Source of the DNA: Gammaproteobacteria bacterium
Lineage (GTDB): Bacteria; Pseudomonadota; Gammaproteobacteria; Pseudomonadales; Azotimanducaceae_A
NCBI GenBank assembly: GCA_026713405.1
Contig: JAPOON010000668.1
Location: 1-5,789, forward strand
DNA: 5,789 nucleotides
Reading direction: 5' to 3'
Shown here: one piece after another, positions 4,987-5,789 of the stretch
Position numbering within the stretch: the stretch's first letter is position 1
Layout: each line of letters begins with the position of its first letter
Made by a program: the position numbers and the translations under genes
The notes under the pieces: generated by a model
Told to the model about the DNA's origin: nothing
The model's database searches: none
The model's input: only the letters and a program-made list of their open reading frames with translations

Positions 4987-5100
4987 TTGCGGAAACTGCG
5001 CCCGTCGACGACCGGAGGCCTTGCAGAAAACTGCCTCCGCAAGCGCTTCCGATGAAGTTTGGGGTGCCTTGCAGAGGGCATGAACATTAGAATAGCGGCG
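4987..5100. other. Divergent ugpQ-dnaX intergenic region
   Basis: These 114 bases must hold the promoters for both ugpQ (leftward) and dnaX (rightward). Apart from the -10-like TAGAAT near dnaX I see no strong promoter, hairpin or ribosome site. GAGGG at 5074-5078 is too far from the dnaX ATG to act as its Shine-Dalgarno sequence. Confidence 0.5.
5088..5093 (+). promoter_or_regulatory. -10-like hexamer directly before dnaX
   Basis: TAGAAT matches TATAAT at five of six positions and ends seven bases before the dnaX ATG, so a start from it would fall at or next to the ATG. No good -35 hexamer sits at the standard spacing (TTGCAG at 5069-5074 is only 13 bases away). This is a tentative promoter element. 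Confidence 0.25.
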
Positions 5101-5789
5101 ATGAGCTACCAAGTGCTAGCCAGGCGGCTGCGTCCCAGGGATTTCAAGGGCCTGATCGGCCAGGATCATGTGGTCCGGGCGCTGAGCAACGGGCTGGACT
5201 CCGGGCGCGTTCACCATGCGTACCTGTTCACCGGTACGCGGGGCGTCGGCAAGACCACCATTGCGCGCATTCTCGCCAAGAGCCTGAACTGCGAAGCCGG
5301 CGTTTCCTCGACGCCCTGCGGTTCCTGCTCGATCTGCCGGGAGATCGAGGAGAACCGCTTCATCGACCTGATCGAGGTCGATGCCGCTTCCCGAACGCGG
5401 GTGGACGACACCCGTGAACTGCTCGACAACGCCCAGTACCTGCCGAGCCGGGGGCGTTTCAAGGTGTATCTCATCGACGAGGTGCACATGCTGTCAGCGT
5501 CGAGCTTCAACGCCTTTCTGAAGACCCTGGAAGAACCCCCGGAACACGTGAAGTTCCTGCTTGCCACCACCGATCCCAGGAAAGTGCCGGTCACGGTGTT
5601 GTCGCGCTGCCTGCAGTTCCAGCTCAAGAACATTGGCCGCGACGAGATTGCCCGCTACATCGGCGAGACCCTGACCGCGGAGGGTGTCGAATTCGAGCCC
5701 GATGCCCTGCGCATCATCGCAAGGTCCACCCGGGGCAGCATGCGCGACGCCCTGTCCATTACCGATCAGGCCACTGCCTACACTCAGGC
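5101..5789 (+). CDS. dnaX: DnaX, DNA polymerase III clamp-loader tau/gamma subunit, N-terminal part
   Basis: The first 229 codons are present and the frame is open at the right edge. DnaX is the ATPase of the clamp loader that places the beta sliding clamp on primed DNA; its full-length tau form also ties polymerase cores to the helicase. Visible features are the opening MSYQVLARRLRP, Walker A GTRGVGKT at 45-52 (K51), the four zinc-binding cysteines C64, C73, C76 and C79, Walker B LIDE at 124-127, and the sensor/arginine-finger LSRC at 167-170 (R169). These positions coincide with E. coli DnaX. The programmed-frameshift site, if present, would be beyond the window. An in-frame ATG at 5080 exists, but the conserved start is 5101. 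No Shine-Dalgarno sequence at a usable distance is seen. The upstream neighbour ugpQ is divergent across a 114-base gap. Confidence 0.98.
   Translation, partial: MSYQVLARRLRPRDFKGLIGQDHVVRALSNGLDSGRVHHAYLFTGTRGVGKTTIARILAKSLNCEAGVSSTPCGSCSICREIEENRFIDLIEVDAASRTRVDDTRELLDNAQYLPSRGRFKVYLIDEVHMLSASSFNAFLKTLEEPPEHVKFLLATTDPRKVPVTVLSRCLQFQLKNIGRDEIARYIGETLTAEGVEFEPDALRIIARSTRGSMRDALSITDQATAYTQ

Noticed and set aside
4276..5112. UgpQ start at 5112 (278 residues)
   Set aside because: The extra 42 residues look non-coding and would overlap dnaX. The ATG at 4986 leaves the standard short lead into IGHRG.
1..5789. CRISPR array or insertion sequence
   Set aside because: No regularly spaced repeats, no transposase frame and no long terminal inverted repeats were seen.

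Overview
The window looks like chromosomal DNA from a GC-rich gammaproteobacterium. The protein sequences are closest in character to gammaproteobacterial families: a PspF/PspA/PspB/PspC set with a sigma-54 promoter, a DnaX whose motif residues fall at the Escherichia coli positions, and a tRNA-Ser with encoded CCA. I cannot name a genus from sequence alone.

Left part (1-611). The first 74 bases hold the start of a leftward gene that resembles the RelE/ParE-HigB family of toxins and runs off the window edge. Its leader (75-324) has several short perfect inverted repeats and becomes AT-rich near a leftward tRNA-Ser(GCU) gene (325-414). A toxin gene on the 3' side of a tRNA is a typical accessory-island edge, but no integrase or duplicated tRNA end is visible here. 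Bases 415-611 carry the tRNA promoter and no convincing gene.

Middle part (612-4230). A rightward ArsC-like protein of the thioredoxin-coupled, low-molecular-weight phosphatase fold converges on pspF, with a possible weak terminator hairpin between them. pspF (leftward) and pspABC (rightward) diverge from a 218-bp control region. That region has a -24/-12 promoter for pspA, an IHF-like site and candidate upstream activator repeats. The expected circuit is that PspF activates the pspA promoter with sigma-54 RNA polymerase. PspA restrains PspF until the membrane proteins PspB and PspC sense envelope damage and draw PspA away. After pspC come a possible 32-residue ORF and then a second small membrane/coiled-coil protein that resembles PspB, so the locus appears to be an extended psp operon.

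Right part (4231-5789). A leftward cytoplasmic glycerophosphodiester phosphodiesterase (UgpQ type) converges on the psp genes. It diverges from dnaX, whose first 229 codons are present before the window ends. dnaX is housekeeping and marks this side as core chromosome.

The most notable items are the PspB-like extra gene, the small ORF after pspC, the acidic/Ser-Thr linker in PspF, and the truncated toxin next to the tRNA. No wholly new system is evident.
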